DNA of 46,277 nucleotides, from contig CAOKHZ010000031.1 of the NCBI GenBank assembly GCA_948468385.1, positions 1-46,277 on the forward strand, written 5' to 3'. The notes under the pieces were generated by a model, which saw only the letters and a program-made list of their open reading frames with translations, was not told where the DNA came from and searched no databases. The DNA comes from an uncultured Faecalicatena sp. (lineage in GTDB: Bacteria; Bacillota; Clostridia; Lachnospirales; Lachnospiraceae). Positions 1 through 8,562 of the stretch are shown here, one piece after another (the stretch's first letter is position 1; each line of letters starts with the position of its first letter). The position numbers and the translations under genes were made by a program.

Positions 1-367
1 AATTCTCATACGCCGCCGTCGGGATATGGTACTTTTTCATCAAATCTTTGGAAAATGCTTTTGAGCCCTCCAAAATCGCCGCATTCTTGCGCGGTCCAAA
101 CGTGCGGATGCCCGCCGCCTCCAACTCGTCCACTAGGCCGCCCACCAACGGGTCGTCCATACCCACGATGACCAGGTCGATTGCCTTCTCTTTGGCAAAT
201 GCCACCAACTTGTCAAACTCCATGGCACCGATTGCCACGCACTCCGCATACTCGGAAATCCCTGCGTTTCCCGGCGCACAATACATCTTCTCCACCTTGT
301 CGCTCTTCGCCGCGCTCATCGCGATTGCGTGCTCCCTGCCGCCGCTGCCCACGATTAAAACCTTCAT
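1..367 (-). CDS. purD: Phosphoribosylamine-glycine ligase, N-terminal part (truncated by window edge)
   Basis: The ATG is at 365-367 and the gene runs off the left edge, so about 122 codons are visible. The start reads [15 protein letters not shown], the N-terminal nucleotide-fold signature of GAR synthetase, followed by [13 protein letters not shown] and a segment ending KKYHIPTA, the usual approach to the ATP-grasp domain. The enzyme joins glycine to 5-phosphoribosylamine with ATP in purine synthesis. A GGAGG site lies 8 bases before the start. It is the last visible gene of the minus-strand purine group, separated by 252 bp from the lipoprotein gene upstream. The C-terminal catalytic domains are outside the window. 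Confidence 0.95.
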   Translation of the reverse strand, partial: MKVLIVGSGGREHAIAMSAAKSDKVEKMYCAPGNAGISEYAECVAIGAMEFDKLVAFAKEKAIDLVIVGMDDPLVGGLVDELEAAGIRTFGPRKNAAILEGSKAFSKDLMKKYHIPTAAYEN

Positions 368-375
368 GATAATTA

Positions 376-441
376 CCTCCACTATGATTACTTGTAACGA
401 ACACTTAACGAGCTTTCCTCTATGCTCATTTTTGTACGAAT
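376..441 (-). repeat. Possible partial, divergent copy of the leader element, upstream of purD
   Basis: Read toward purD, this stretch contains GAGTGCATTCGTAC, matching GAGTACATTCGCAC of the full leader elements at 12 of 14 positions. It is followed by a GAGC/GCTC hairpin and then TTAAGTGTTC, close to the CTAAGTG(C/T)TC that ends those elements, and then the purD ribosome site. The first hairpin (CTAGGCTCG core) is absent. It may be a decayed 3' half or a chance resemblance. The rest of the 368-619 gap shows no gene. Confidence 0.35.
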
Positions 442-619
442 GCACTCTTACCATCAAACAATCTGCAATGCAATTTCTTTCATTTCTTCCATGCCAACGC
501 AAAATTCTTGTAACGCCATTTGTCGCAGTTCAGCCGCACCCATTCGCAAAACGTGCCTAAAGGCGCTTCCCGCTACATTCATAGCTCTTTTTACGGTCTG
601 GCTGAACGGAAACCACCAT

Positions 620-1630
620 TTACTTCACGGAATACGTATAGCGTTTGCCGTTTATTTTGAAAGAGATTGTCACCTTTTCACTACTGGTTTCCAATTCTTC
701 GGGAACCTGGAAGATATAATGGACATACTCCGTGCACAGCGGTATGATGTCTATAGGGCCGGAATTGTCAAAATTGCTCCTCTTGCCAATCTCCATCACC
801 TCCGCCTGCGCCTCTGCCTGGGCCAAATCGGCGGAAACGGCCTTTGCCACGCTAATCTTCTCGGTAGACAGATTCGTATACACGATGCAGACATCGATGT
901 ACGTCTTCCCGTCCTCGGCCTTATAATAAGCATAAATGGAACCCGGCGCGGGGGGCGTTACCTCCTTCGCGAATTTCGAATATTCCACATAAAATTTTGC
1001 ATTGTCCGTGACCACCACCTCGCCGTCCGCGATTTCCCCGGAATCCTTGTCGGACGCGTCCGTGCTTTCGCCGGCGGGAACGAGGCCCTTCTCCCCCTCC
1101 CTTACGACAACCCGGTATTCGTTTCCACGTATGCTCATGTCCAGTTCCACCATGCGGCCCTCGTCCTGCACCTCTTTCGGCACCTTGAAAAAGTAATGTA
1201 CCTCCCCGGTGCCCGAAGGTTCTAAGTCTATCCAATGCGCGGGAGACCAGACCCTCGCATCTCCCCCGGCCGCCACGTCATCGCCGCCATACTGATAATG
1301 CCCGGAATAAACGAGCGTCCCTTCCATGACATTGCCCGCGCTGACCGTATAATCCGTGAGATTTTTATAAGTAATGCAGAAATCCACATAGGTCTTGCCC
1401 GTCTCCGCCTCATAATAAAGCTCCGGATTCTCCGAGATGGTGACATAATCCACATGGAATTCGCACTCGCCGTCAATGGTGACGGTTTCCCCTTCCGTCA
1501 GCAACGGCGCGTCGATTTCCACCGGCGCAGGGGGCTGGGGTTCGCTTTCCTTTTCCGGGGCACGCTCCGCACACCCTATTAAGGAAAAGACCAATGTAAC
1601 CATAAATGCCAGTCCAAGACATCTTTTCAT
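620..1630 (-). CDS. Lipoprotein with two tandem DUF4352-like domains
   Basis: A 336-residue exported lipoprotein of unknown function. It starts at ATG 1628-1630, preceded by AGGAGG; a longer reading frame exists but lacks a ribosome site. The N-terminus is a type II signal peptide with an LIGC lipobox (Cys20), followed by an acidic, proline-rich linker. The mature part holds two related units of about 120 residues. Each has a 'Y-x-E-(T/D)-GKTY(V/I)D-CI-Y-NL' core and a '(V)HY-F-VP-E' strand near its end, which suggests an internal duplication of an immunoglobulin-like fold such as DUF4352. Its place between purN and purD, 73 bp after purN, is odd for a surface protein. The domain-family assignment is from pattern only. 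Confidence 0.75.
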   Translation of the reverse strand: MKRCLGLAFMVTLVFSLIGCAERAPEKESEPQPPAPVEIDAPLLTEGETVTIDGECEFHVDYVTISENPELYYEAETGKTYVDFCITYKNLTDYTVSAGNVMEGTLVYSGHYQYGGDDVAAGGDARVWSPAHWIDLEPSGTGEVHYFFKVPKEVQDEGRMVELDMSIRGNEYRVVVREGEKGLVPAGESTDASDKDSGEIADGEVVVTDNAKFYVEYSKFAKEVTPPAPGSIYAYYKAEDGKTYIDVCIVYTNLSTEKISVAKAVSADLAQAEAQAEVMEIGKRSNFDNSGPIDIIPLCTEYVHYIFQVPEELETSSEKVTISFKINGKRYTYSVK

Positions 1631-1703
1631 GGAATCCTCTCCTCCTATCCTCATCCCTTTTTTGATTTTCATGTCAATTCGTAGCGTCGTTGCACAGACG
1701 GCC

Positions 1704-2330
1704 TCATATTTCCACAATCGTCCTGCCATCTTGAACCGTCACCTTCCCATTGGCAATCAAGTCGATCGCCCGGGGCATGATGATCCACTCGGCTTGTTCC
1801 ATCACCCTGCGCTGCAGCATTTCAGGTGTATCCCCTTGTTCCACGTTCACAGCCTTCTGCAAAATAATCGGGCCGGTGTCCGTCCCCTCGTCCACGAAAT
1901 GTACCGTCGCACCGACCACCTTCACGCCGCGCGAAAGCGCGGCCTCATGTACTTTTAGCCCGTAATATCCCGTCCCGCAAAATGCCGGAATCAGGGACGG
2001 GTGAATATTAATGATGCGGTTTCGATATTTCTGTATCATTTCCTCCGGAATCACCACCAAAAATCCGGCCAGCACGATTAAGTCCGGCTGATATGCGTCC
2101 ACGCCCGCCAGAAGTTCCCGGTTAAACTCTTCACGCGACGGAAAATCCTTCGGGGAAATGCAACGCGCCGGAATGTCATGATTTTTAGCCCGCTCAAGCG
2201 CATAGGCATTTTTATTGTTACTAATCACGCCCACGATTTCCGTATTGGTAATCGTGCCGTTTGTCACGCCGTCTATCACGGCCTGCAGATTCGTGCCGCC
2301 GCCCGACACCATCACTACCACTCTTAGCAT
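1704..2330 (-). CDS. purN: Phosphoribosylglycinamide formyltransferase
   Basis: 208 residues, typical for PurN. The enzyme transfers a formyl group from 10-formyl-tetrahydrofolate to GAR in purine synthesis. Visible signatures are the N-terminal VVVMVSGGGTNLQA loop for GAR phosphate binding, the INIHPSLIPAF motif with the catalytic His, and HFVDEGTDTGPII with the conserved Asp. The start codon overlaps the last 7 bases of purM, and AAGGAG lies within the purM tail, so the two are translationally coupled. Confidence 0.97.
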   Translation of the reverse strand: MLRVVVMVSGGGTNLQAVIDGVTNGTITNTEIVGVISNNKNAYALERAKNHDIPARCISPKDFPSREEFNRELLAGVDAYQPDLIVLAGFLVVIPEEMIQKYRNRIINIHPSLIPAFCGTGYYGLKVHEAALSRGVKVVGATVHFVDEGTDTGPIILQKAVNVEQGDTPEMLQRRVMEQAEWIIMPRAIDLIANGKVTVQDGRTIVEI

Positions 2331-3355
2331 AAGGTTACTCCTTTTTCTCCGGCTTCGATGCGGCCGACCACGTACGGTGTCTCTCCCGCCGCCTTAATCG
2401 CTTCCATCGTCTTTTCCACATCCCCCGCGTCCACGGCAATCACCATGCCCAGACCCATGTTGAACGTGTTGTACATCATCTGCTCGGCAATCTCGCCTTT
2501 TTCCGCCATCAAGGTAAAGATAGGCGGAACCGGATAACTGTCCTTCTCAATCACCGCGTGCATGCCGTCCTTCAACATGCGCGGAATATTCTCGTAAAAG
2601 CCGCCGCCGGTAATATGGCTGCACGCTTTCACGGTCACGCCCGCCGCCTTGACGCCCTTTAGGGCTTTCACGTAAATCTTCGTCGGAGCCAAGAGTGCCT
2701 CTCCAAGCGTCGTCCCCAAATTATCATAATAAGTGTCCAAAGATTCCTTCGTAATTTCAAAAACCTTGCGCACCAAGGAAAATCCATTGCTATGCACGCC
2801 GGAAGAAGCCATGCCTATCAACACGTCCCCGTCCTGCAAGTTTTCTCCCGTAATCAAGTCCTTGCGGTCTACCACGCCGACCGCGAACCCGGCCAAGTCA
2901 TACTCGTCCTCCGGCATCAGTCCCGGATGCTCCGCCGTCTCGCCTCCAATCAACGCCGCGTCTGACTGCAGACACCCGTCCGCCACGCCCTTTACGATGG
3001 TGGCGATTTTTTCCGGCTCGTTTTTGCCGCACGCGATATAATCCAAGAAAAACAACGGTTCCCCACCAGCGCAGGCAATATCGTTTACGCACATCGCCAC
3101 CGCGTCGATGCCAATCGTGTCATGCTTGTCCATCACGAACGCCAGCTTCACCTTCGTACCGCACCCGTCCGTGCCGGAAAGCAAAACCGGGTCTTCCATT
3201 TCCTTAATCTTGTTTAAGGAAAATGCGCCCGAAAATCCGCCCAATCCGCCAAGCACTTCCTCACGCATCGTCTTTTTCACATGTTCCTTCATCAGTTCCA
3301 CTGACTTGTAACCGGCCTCGATGTCCACGCCGGCATGCTTATAATCCATTCCCAT
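2324..3355 (-). CDS. purM: Phosphoribosylformylglycinamidine cyclo-ligase (AIR synthetase)
   Basis: 343 residues. It closes FGAM to AIR with ATP. It starts MGMDYKHAGVDIEAGYK and carries the family signatures LLSGTDGCGTKVKLA, the ND-I-C-GA/EPLFFLDY region and ITGGGFYENIPRML. I chose ATG 3353-3355 because AGGAGGG sits 9 bases before it; the in-frame ATG at 3382 lies upstream of that site. The ribosome site is the 3' end of a structured leader element (3364-3473). purN overlaps its 3' end. Confidence 0.97.
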   Translation of the reverse strand: MGMDYKHAGVDIEAGYKSVELMKEHVKKTMREEVLGGLGGFSGAFSLNKIKEMEDPVLLSGTDGCGTKVKLAFVMDKHDTIGIDAVAMCVNDIACAGGEPLFFLDYIACGKNEPEKIATIVKGVADGCLQSDAALIGGETAEHPGLMPEDEYDLAGFAVGVVDRKDLITGENLQDGDVLIGMASSGVHSNGFSLVRKVFEITKESLDTYYDNLGTTLGEALLAPTKIYVKALKGVKAAGVTVKACSHITGGGFYENIPRMLKDGMHAVIEKDSYPVPPIFTLMAEKGEIAEQMMYNTFNMGLGMVIAVDAGDVEKTMEAIKAAGETPYVVGRIEAGEKGVTLC

Positions 3356-3363
3356 TTGTATAT

Positions 3364-3473
3364 CCCTCCTTACTATGAGCACTTAGTGACCGTATTTTGG
3401 TCACTTACGTGCGAATGTACTCCGCGCATCTTGGCGAGGTCTCCCACGAGCCTAGCTAAGCGGAGTTTCCTCA
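3364..3473 (-). repeat. Structured leader element, copy 1 (upstream of purM)
   Basis: Read toward purM, the order is: GGAA; stem 1 outer arm ACTCCGC; core CTAGGC...GCCAAG; arm GCGGAGT; conserved ACATTCGCAC; stem 2 AGTGACC/GGTCACT around a 7-base loop, flanked by GCAC/GTGC; then TCATAGTAAGGAGGG, which is the purM Shine-Dalgarno. It fills the purE-purM gap and begins at the purE stop codon. Related copies are at 13792-13896, 31154-31252 and 35454-35564. Function unknown. Arms that differ between copies but stay paired point to a folded RNA leader or a mobile palindromic unit. Confidence 0.85.
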
Positions 3474-3974
3474 TTAATATGCCTCGTATCCCGTCTCCTG
3501 CAACCGCGCGTCCTTCGCCTGCACGGCCTCCTTCATCTCCACCGTGTAATCTTTGAGCTTTGCAAGCACTTTTTCGTCGGACACGGCCAAAATCCGCGCC
3601 GCCAAAATCGCCGCGTTCATCCCGCCGTCAATGGCCACCGTCGCAACCGGAATTCCCGGCGGCATCTGCATGATCGAGTACACCGCGTCCATGCCGTCCA
3701 ACTTGCTGCCGGAAAGCGGAACACCTACCACCGGCAGCGGGAAAAGTGCCGCGCACATGCCCGGCAAATGCGCCGCCATGCCCGCTCCCGCGATAATCAC
3801 CTTGATTCCTTTTTCCTCCGCCGCCTTCGCCCACTCAAAGAACACGTCCGGTTCCCGGTGTGCGGAGATGATGTGCATCTCATACTCGATTCCCAACTTT
3901 TCCAACATCTTCGCGGCCTTGCTCATCACCTTTAAATCCGAGTCGCTGCCCATCACGATTCCTACTTTTGCCAT
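3474..3974 (-). CDS. purE: N5-carboxyaminoimidazole ribonucleotide mutase, class I
   Basis: 166 residues, the standard class I length. It converts N5-CAIR to CAIR in purine synthesis. Motifs are the VGIVMGSDSDL phosphate loop, MHIISAHREPD, the AGAGMAAHLPGM loop and VVGVPLSG. It starts at MAKVGIVMG (ATG 3972-3974) with AGGTGGAG upstream; the longer reading frame carries an arginine-rich extension without a ribosome site. It follows the M29-like gene after 41 bp and precedes purM. No purK is visible in the window. Confidence 0.97.
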   Translation of the reverse strand: MAKVGIVMGSDSDLKVMSKAAKMLEKLGIEYEMHIISAHREPDVFFEWAKAAEEKGIKVIIAGAGMAAHLPGMCAALFPLPVVGVPLSGSKLDGMDAVYSIMQMPPGIPVATVAIDGGMNAAILAARILAVSDEKVLAKLKDYTVEMKEAVQAKDARLQETGYEAY

Positions 3975-4015
3975 TCGAAACTCCACCTTTCTTTTTCTTC
4001 CACGCGCCCTTTGCG

Positions 4016-6091
4016 TCATGCATTTTCCTCTTCAAACGCCTCGTTCAACATTTCCGTCCCTGGAAGCACGAACCTTCCATCCTTCAATAGTATAATCGCT
4101 TTTCCTTCTTTTGTCACTACACTTATTTCCTCTAATTCCTCATATGGTATCGTAATATCCGTATGGCACTGGAAATACGCCTTGGAAACGTCTTCCTTTC
4201 GCAAAATGGATACCTCGTTGTCCCTCGCCACGATTTCCTTGCCGTTTGGATTATAAACCTTGACATCCTCCGCCCAGCTGTAGCAAGTGTCACCCACCGC
4301 AAAATGCGGCCCGGTCTTCTCCGCAATCAGAATCGGCAACTTGTCCTCGATGCCATATTTTCTGCCGACCACGTAGGCCGTCGTATTCGTCCCGATGGCA
4401 AACTCGCCGATTGGCAGCGTATCATGACGATGCAACACGTTGTCATAAATATATTTTCGATTGTCTTCCTCCTTTTCAAAATTTGCACAAGTATAATCAC
4501 GAATCATGCCATCCCCGAACGTGAGCTTCAAATCACGGTACTGTAATTCGCGAAGGTACACCTTGCTCACATGAAGCACGCCATTCGTCCCTAAAAGCAC
4601 CGGGGATGTAAATACCTCGCCCACCGGGATGTTGACATCCGCCACGCAATTTTCAAAAATGGTTTCCTTGTCCGGGTCATTTAAGTGATACAATTGTATC
4701 GTCAAATCCGTCTCGTTCTTGCCTTTCCCCAGCACCCGCACGTACACGCCCTGATCAAGCGCGTCAATCAACGCCTGCTGCACCTTTTCATAGCGGACCG
4801 CATCCAACGTGTTAATGCGAATCACGTCGTCAAAGATTTCCTTATAACGTTCGCCAATCTCCGGCACCGGGTAGGCGACAATCGTAAAACTACGCTCCTC
4901 GCCCCTGATATACTGATTCGTAATCTGCCCCGACTTGCCCTCATACTGCACGGCAAGCTCCTGCTGCACCACGTTATAGCTTAAGGCCTCCACCTTTGCT
5001 TCCGGCGAAAACGGTTTCTCCCCAAACACTTCCATCACGGCCGGTCCGGCAAGCCGGGCCGCCTGCCCCTTGTTCTTCTCGTAAACGTTTTTCATGACGT
5101 CAAGTTTGCGTTCCACGTAACGTTTGTCCAAGAACAACGCCTGATCCATCCGGTGGTCGTACTCATATTGTTTGTTGGCAATCGCCCCGTAATAACCGAC
5201 CTTCGCCTGCTCCCGCTTCGTAATGACACTCGTCGCCGCCCGGACGATGACCGGCTTCAAGCCCATTTTTTCAAAATTTTCCACCGCCTTTTTAATCACC
5301 CGCTCAAACCCCAGGCAATACCGCACGTCCACGACGGATTTTTTCGACAAATCCTTGCCCGTATTGATAAACCCTTGGCGATACCCTTCCGTGTACACGT
5401 CCGCCATTTTTTGAACCGTCTCCTCGGAAAGGGTTCCCAGATGCCTGGCGGTACCGATTTCGTTTTCCGTGACAAACTCACCAGAACGGTAAAGATAACG
5501 CAAATCATCCAAATCCGCATTTTCAAGCCATTTTACGGCCGTGCATTTCTCCGGATACAGCTGCTCCTCGATGCGGTCGGCGAAAAACACGTCGCAATAA
5601 TCGCTGGCATACCAATAAAAAATGTCTTTCAGCGCCTGGTATTCGGGGAGCTCCCCTTCAAAGCAGTTGTACATTTCAATCAGCAGTTCGCCCAATATCG
5701 TCAGGTATCCTGCACGCCCCTCAAACGCGTAGGGAATCGCGCAACGAAGTTCGGCATAGAGCGCGCACAAAATCTGTCCGTACTCCCCTCCCAGCAAGGC
5801 CTTTGCATAAGACGGGTTCGCATAACTCGTCCCATAATTTTCCGGTAAAACGTCCTCATATAATTTGTAGTTTTGCTCTTGCATCCGCGCCAAGTCAAAC
5901 CGCTGCCACGACCCGTCCGCAATTTGCGCGCGCACCGCCTCCGTCTCCAAGAAAAATCCCGCCATCTGCCGGAAATAAGACCGGAACGGCTCTGGCACCG
6001 TTTCCTCCGTCTGCATCGTCCTGACACGCTCCAGGCATAGCTGGTGCCGCTGCAAATAGCCATCCTGCCACTCGTCTTGCATCGTTTCCAT
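4016..6091 (-). CDS. M29-like aminopeptidase with long N-terminal extension
   Basis: 691 residues, well above the roughly 410 of classical M29 aminopeptidases. The C-terminal part resembles M29: KGKNETDLTIQLYHL, then NIPVGEVFTSPV containing the glutamate that usually binds metal, LPIGEFAIGTNT with a second glutamate, and TGPHFAVGDTC with a metal-type histidine. Not every classical ligand can be placed by eye, so peptidase activity is inferred. The first 320 or so residues are a helical domain I do not recognise. The start is ATG 6089-6091, with GGAG 7 bases upstream. It lies directly before purE and is possibly cotranscribed with the purine genes. Confidence 0.7.
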   Translation of the reverse strand: METMQDEWQDGYLQRHQLCLERVRTMQTEETVPEPFRSYFRQMAGFFLETEAVRAQIADGSWQRFDLARMQEQNYKLYEDVLPENYGTSYANPSYAKALLGGEYGQILCALYAELRCAIPYAFEGRAGYLTILGELLIEMYNCFEGELPEYQALKDIFYWYASDYCDVFFADRIEEQLYPEKCTAVKWLENADLDDLRYLYRSGEFVTENEIGTARHLGTLSEETVQKMADVYTEGYRQGFINTGKDLSKKSVVDVRYCLGFERVIKKAVENFEKMGLKPVIVRAATSVITKREQAKVGYYGAIANKQYEYDHRMDQALFLDKRYVERKLDVMKNVYEKNKGQAARLAGPAVMEVFGEKPFSPEAKVEALSYNVVQQELAVQYEGKSGQITNQYIRGEERSFTIVAYPVPEIGERYKEIFDDVIRINTLDAVRYEKVQQALIDALDQGVYVRVLGKGKNETDLTIQLYHLNDPDKETIFENCVADVNIPVGEVFTSPVLLGTNGVLHVSKVYLRELQYRDLKLTFGDGMIRDYTCANFEKEEDNRKYIYDNVLHRHDTLPIGEFAIGTNTTAYVVGRKYGIEDKLPILIAEKTGPHFAVGDTCYSWAEDVKVYNPNGKEIVARDNEVSILRKEDVSKAYFQCHTDITIPYEELEEISVVTKEGKAIILLKDGRFVLPGTEMLNEAFEEENA

Positions 6092-6104
6092 CCTTCCTCT
6101 CCTT

Positions 6105-6479
6105 TTACAAGCATCCAATAATGAAAATGACAACCAAAAAAAGCAGAATCACGATATTTGCCGTGATTCCAACCTTGCAATTCACATAATTCTTGTCCCG
6201 TTCGCGAAAGCCGTCCATCGCCGCACGCATTCCCCCAAACGCAAGCAGAACGGCCACGCCGCCCAGGCCGCCGGTAAAACGTGCGCCATTCTTTCCAAGC
6301 CAAAACGCCACCATCACCGCCGCCGCGAAAACGATCAGTGAGGCGACCGCAAAATAGCATGAGCACGCACCCATGTGGGAATGTGTAAAAACGGTCCTCC
6401 GACTGGCGGACACCCTGTCCCTTCTAAAATTCCTTTCCCGTTTACGCCTTGCCTTAACGCCGCTTCCTTCGCCCATCAT
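6105..6479 (-). CDS. Small membrane protein, function unknown
   Basis: 124 residues. It has a very basic N-terminus (KARRKRERNFRRDR), a hydrophobic segment around residues 41-62, a glycine/alanine-rich segment around 70-85 and a final hydrophobic helix (ITANIVILLFLVVIFIIG), so about three membrane spans. It may belong to the DUF6142-like proteins of Lachnospiraceae, but that is a guess from topology. AAGGAG lies 5 bases before the ATG. The first 26 bases overlap the 3' end of the VanZ-like gene, so translation is probably coupled. Confidence 0.7.
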   Translation of the reverse strand: MMGEGSGVKARRKRERNFRRDRVSASRRTVFTHSHMGACSCYFAVASLIVFAAAVMVAFWLGKNGARFTGGLGGVAVLLAFGGMRAAMDGFRERDKNYVNCKVGITANIVILLFLVVIFIIGCL

Positions 6480-6927
6480 GTCTTCTCCTTATCCCATTAC
6501 ATATCAAAAAGAGGATGTACCCCAACGCGCCCCCGATTGTGTTCAAAAGCAGGTCATCCACGTCGCAGCTCCCGACGCGCGTCACCAATTGGAACAATTC
6601 CACCCCCAGGCTCAGGGAGAAACTGAAAAAAACGGTCTTAAAAAATCCCCTATTCACGCTTGCCACGGCGATAAAGAACCCGAACGGCATGAAAATCAAT
6701 ATATTTCCAAATAAATTGGCAAATACCGCAAAGGCTCCCAGTTCCTCCCGGTATTCGATAAAACGTCGTATTTCCTTGAACAATTCCAAATTGTACCGGT
6801 ATTCGTCCGACACCCCGGTACGCCCGTACCACTCGGCAAAGCATAAAAAATAAACCAGAAAAATAATGTAGGCCAAAAATAATACTTTCCCGAGTGCGCG
6901 GTATTTCTTTATTCTTTTTTGACTCAA
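6454..6927 (-). CDS. VanZ-family membrane protein
   Basis: 157 residues with four hydrophobic segments. VanZ signatures are NLFGNILIFMPFGF and the strongly conserved VELFQLVTRVGSCDVDDLLLNT with IGG following. VanZ proteins are linked to low-level teicoplanin resistance in one case, but the general function is unknown and nothing here indicates a resistance cluster. The start is a TTG codon (6925-6927), because the only nearby ATG upstream is out of frame; GAGGAA lies 8 bases before it. Confidence 0.88.
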   Translation of the reverse strand: MSQKRIKKYRALGKVLFLAYIIFLVYFLCFAEWYGRTGVSDEYRYNLELFKEIRRFIEYREELGAFAVFANLFGNILIFMPFGFFIAVASVNRGFFKTVFFSFSLSLGVELFQLVTRVGSCDVDDLLLNTIGGALGYILFLICNGIRRRHDGRRKRR

Positions 6928-6948
6928 ACCATTGTTCCTCGATTCGCC

Positions 6949-7098
6949 TTAAAATGTAATGCCGTGCCTGTCCTTCAAAAGCCTTGCCCCATTCACGATG
7001 GTAATGACGCCCGATGCCAGTCCCGCGACAATCATGATAATTCCCAGCGTGATGTTCATCACGCTGGAGGACGTCATCGTCTTATATGCCTTTTCCAT
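6949..7098 (-). CDS. 49-residue single-pass membrane peptide
   Basis: A short gene with a good ribosome site (AGGAG, 9 bases before ATG 7096-7098) and a clean stop. The peptide starts MEKAYKTMTSSSVMN, followed by one hydrophobic helix (ITLGIIMIVAGLASGVITIV) and a basic tail RLLKDRHGITF. The positive-outside pattern and lone span resemble small membrane-modulator peptides. It sits 21 bp before the VanZ-like gene in the same direction and probably shares its transcript. No function can be assigned. Confidence 0.72.
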   Translation of the reverse strand: MEKAYKTMTSSSVMNITLGIIMIVAGLASGVITIVNGARLLKDRHGITF

Positions 7099-7229
7099 GT
7101 TTAAAACTCCTTTCCGTATTCATATCAGTTATTTTCACAGTTCGCCTTGTCTCGCCAGACGCGCTCATGCCATACGCCGCGTGTCATTTTCCATCCACGC
7201 CAAGCCCTTGCAACACGCGCCCCGCTTTG

Positions 7230-7910
7230 TCACCCACGCACGCCATACGTCTCGTAATACGCGTCAATTGCCGCCTTTTGCTTGTCATCAATTATGATTT
7301 CCCCTTTGTACGGCTTGTTATACAGATATTCCGTCACTTCCGCCATCGACACGATGGCGTTCGCCGGGAAGCCATACGTCTCCGTGATTTCCTCAAGGGC
7401 GCTCACTTTTCCGCCCTTGCCGACCTCCATGCGGTTTAGGGACACCATCAGCCCCTTTATCTCCACGTCCGCTTGTGCCTTGATGATCGGAAACGTCTCT
7501 TCAATGGACTTGCCGGAAGTCGTCACGTCCTCGATGATGACGACGCGGTCACCGTCCTTTAACTTGCTTCCCAGCAAAATCCCCGTGTCCCCGTGATCCT
7601 TGACTTCTTTGCGGTTCGAGCAATAGCGAACGTCCTTCCCGTACAATTCACTGATGGCCATCGTCGTGGCCACGCTTAGTGGAATCCCCTTGTACGCCGG
7701 CCCGAACAGCACGTCGAACTCCAGCCCATAATTGTCATGGATGGCCTTCGCGTAATACTCGCCCAACCGACGTAGCTGCGTGCCCGTCACGTACGCGCCC
7801 GCGTTCATGAAAAACGGGGACTTGCGCCCGCTCTTTAACGTGAACTCGCCGAACTTCAAGACACCGCTCTCCACCATGAACCCGATAAATTCCTGCTTAT
7901 AACTCTCCAT
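7230..7910 (-). CDS. pyrE: Orotate phosphoribosyltransferase
   Basis: 226 residues. It makes orotidine 5'-phosphate from orotate and PRPP in pyrimidine synthesis. The PRPP-binding signature VVIIEDVTTSGKS is intact, as are FGPAYKGIPL and the KSGRKSPFFMNAG substrate region. Start MESYKQEF (ATG 7908-7910) has GAGGTG 6 bases upstream; a GTG three codons earlier is part of that ribosome site. The gap 7099-7229 to the next gene shows no gene or clear promoter. Confidence 0.95.
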   Translation of the reverse strand: MESYKQEFIGFMVESGVLKFGEFTLKSGRKSPFFMNAGAYVTGTQLRRLGEYYAKAIHDNYGLEFDVLFGPAYKGIPLSVATTMAISELYGKDVRYCSNRKEVKDHGDTGILLGSKLKDGDRVVIIEDVTTSGKSIEETFPIIKAQADVEIKGLMVSLNRMEVGKGGKVSALEEITETYGFPANAIVSMAEVTEYLYNKPYKGEIIIDDKQKAAIDAYYETYGVRG

Positions 7911-7915
7911 AGTAA

Positions 7916-8562
7916 TCACCTCTTCTTTATTATCTCGTCAATTATTGATTGCCCCTCCATTAAGGCCTTCCCTTCCAGTATATCCATATTTTCTTCTCGC
8001 TGCGCTATGGACCTCATCAAATCTCCCAACGTGTCACAATCCCCAGCTAACGAACTTAAAACCGAAGACGTTTTCTTTAACAATGCCTCCTCGGCAACAT
8101 CGGAGTACTCTTTTTTGTACAATAATTTATGGTTTATCTCACTCCATCCCTCAATTTCACTTGGGGTTTTTCACAGAAATTCTTTTTATATCTTGAAGTA
8201 ATTGCATTATGCAATGACAAATAATCACTTTTAAAAACATATAAAGCCCTTATCCCAATAATGTCCGTTATCTCGATCAAATACGTCTCTTTATTAAATA
8301 CGATATTCGTGTCCCCATATTCCACGGCTTTCCTAATAACCTTTTCTATAAGGTGTTCTACATCCTTTATCCGAAACCGCACCGAATGGACATCCGTCAG
8401 ATTACCAATCTCTTCAACATACTCTGAGGCAATTTTCTTAAACGTCCCGACCTTTGAATCATAGTCACACTCGATATCCTCCAACACGTCCCATGACAAT
8501 CCCGATTGATAAAACAACTCTTGATTATGATACTTTTTTAAAAATTCCTTCCGATTAATCAT
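7916..8562 (-). pseudogene. RelA/SpoT-domain gene, broken by internal deletion and frameshift
   Basis: The first 142 codons look like the N-terminal half of a small (p)ppGpp synthetase-like protein: RFRIKDVEHLIEKVIRK, then ITDIIGIRALYVF, then CEKPQVKLRDG, where relatives read EKPIAYIREG. The frame then hits TAA at 8134. A second frame resumes at once with GWSEINHKLLYKK and a helical tail down to 7916, matching the GWSEIDH part of relatives. The roughly 40-50 residues normally between these, including the YRSIHY and EIQVRT catalytic motifs, are missing. It is therefore an inactivated synthetase. It is AT-rich compared with its neighbours. Its ATG overlaps the stop of the next gene upstream. 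Confidence 0.82.

Noticed and set aside
422-1225. A 267-codon plus-strand open frame over the purD upstream gap and the lipoprotein gene
   Set aside because: Most of it is antisense to the lipoprotein gene, which has a clear signal peptide and ribosome site. No start signal or domain.
3364-3473. Purine or guanine riboswitch before purM
   Set aside because: The element lacks the conserved purine riboswitch core and recurs ahead of non-purine genes.
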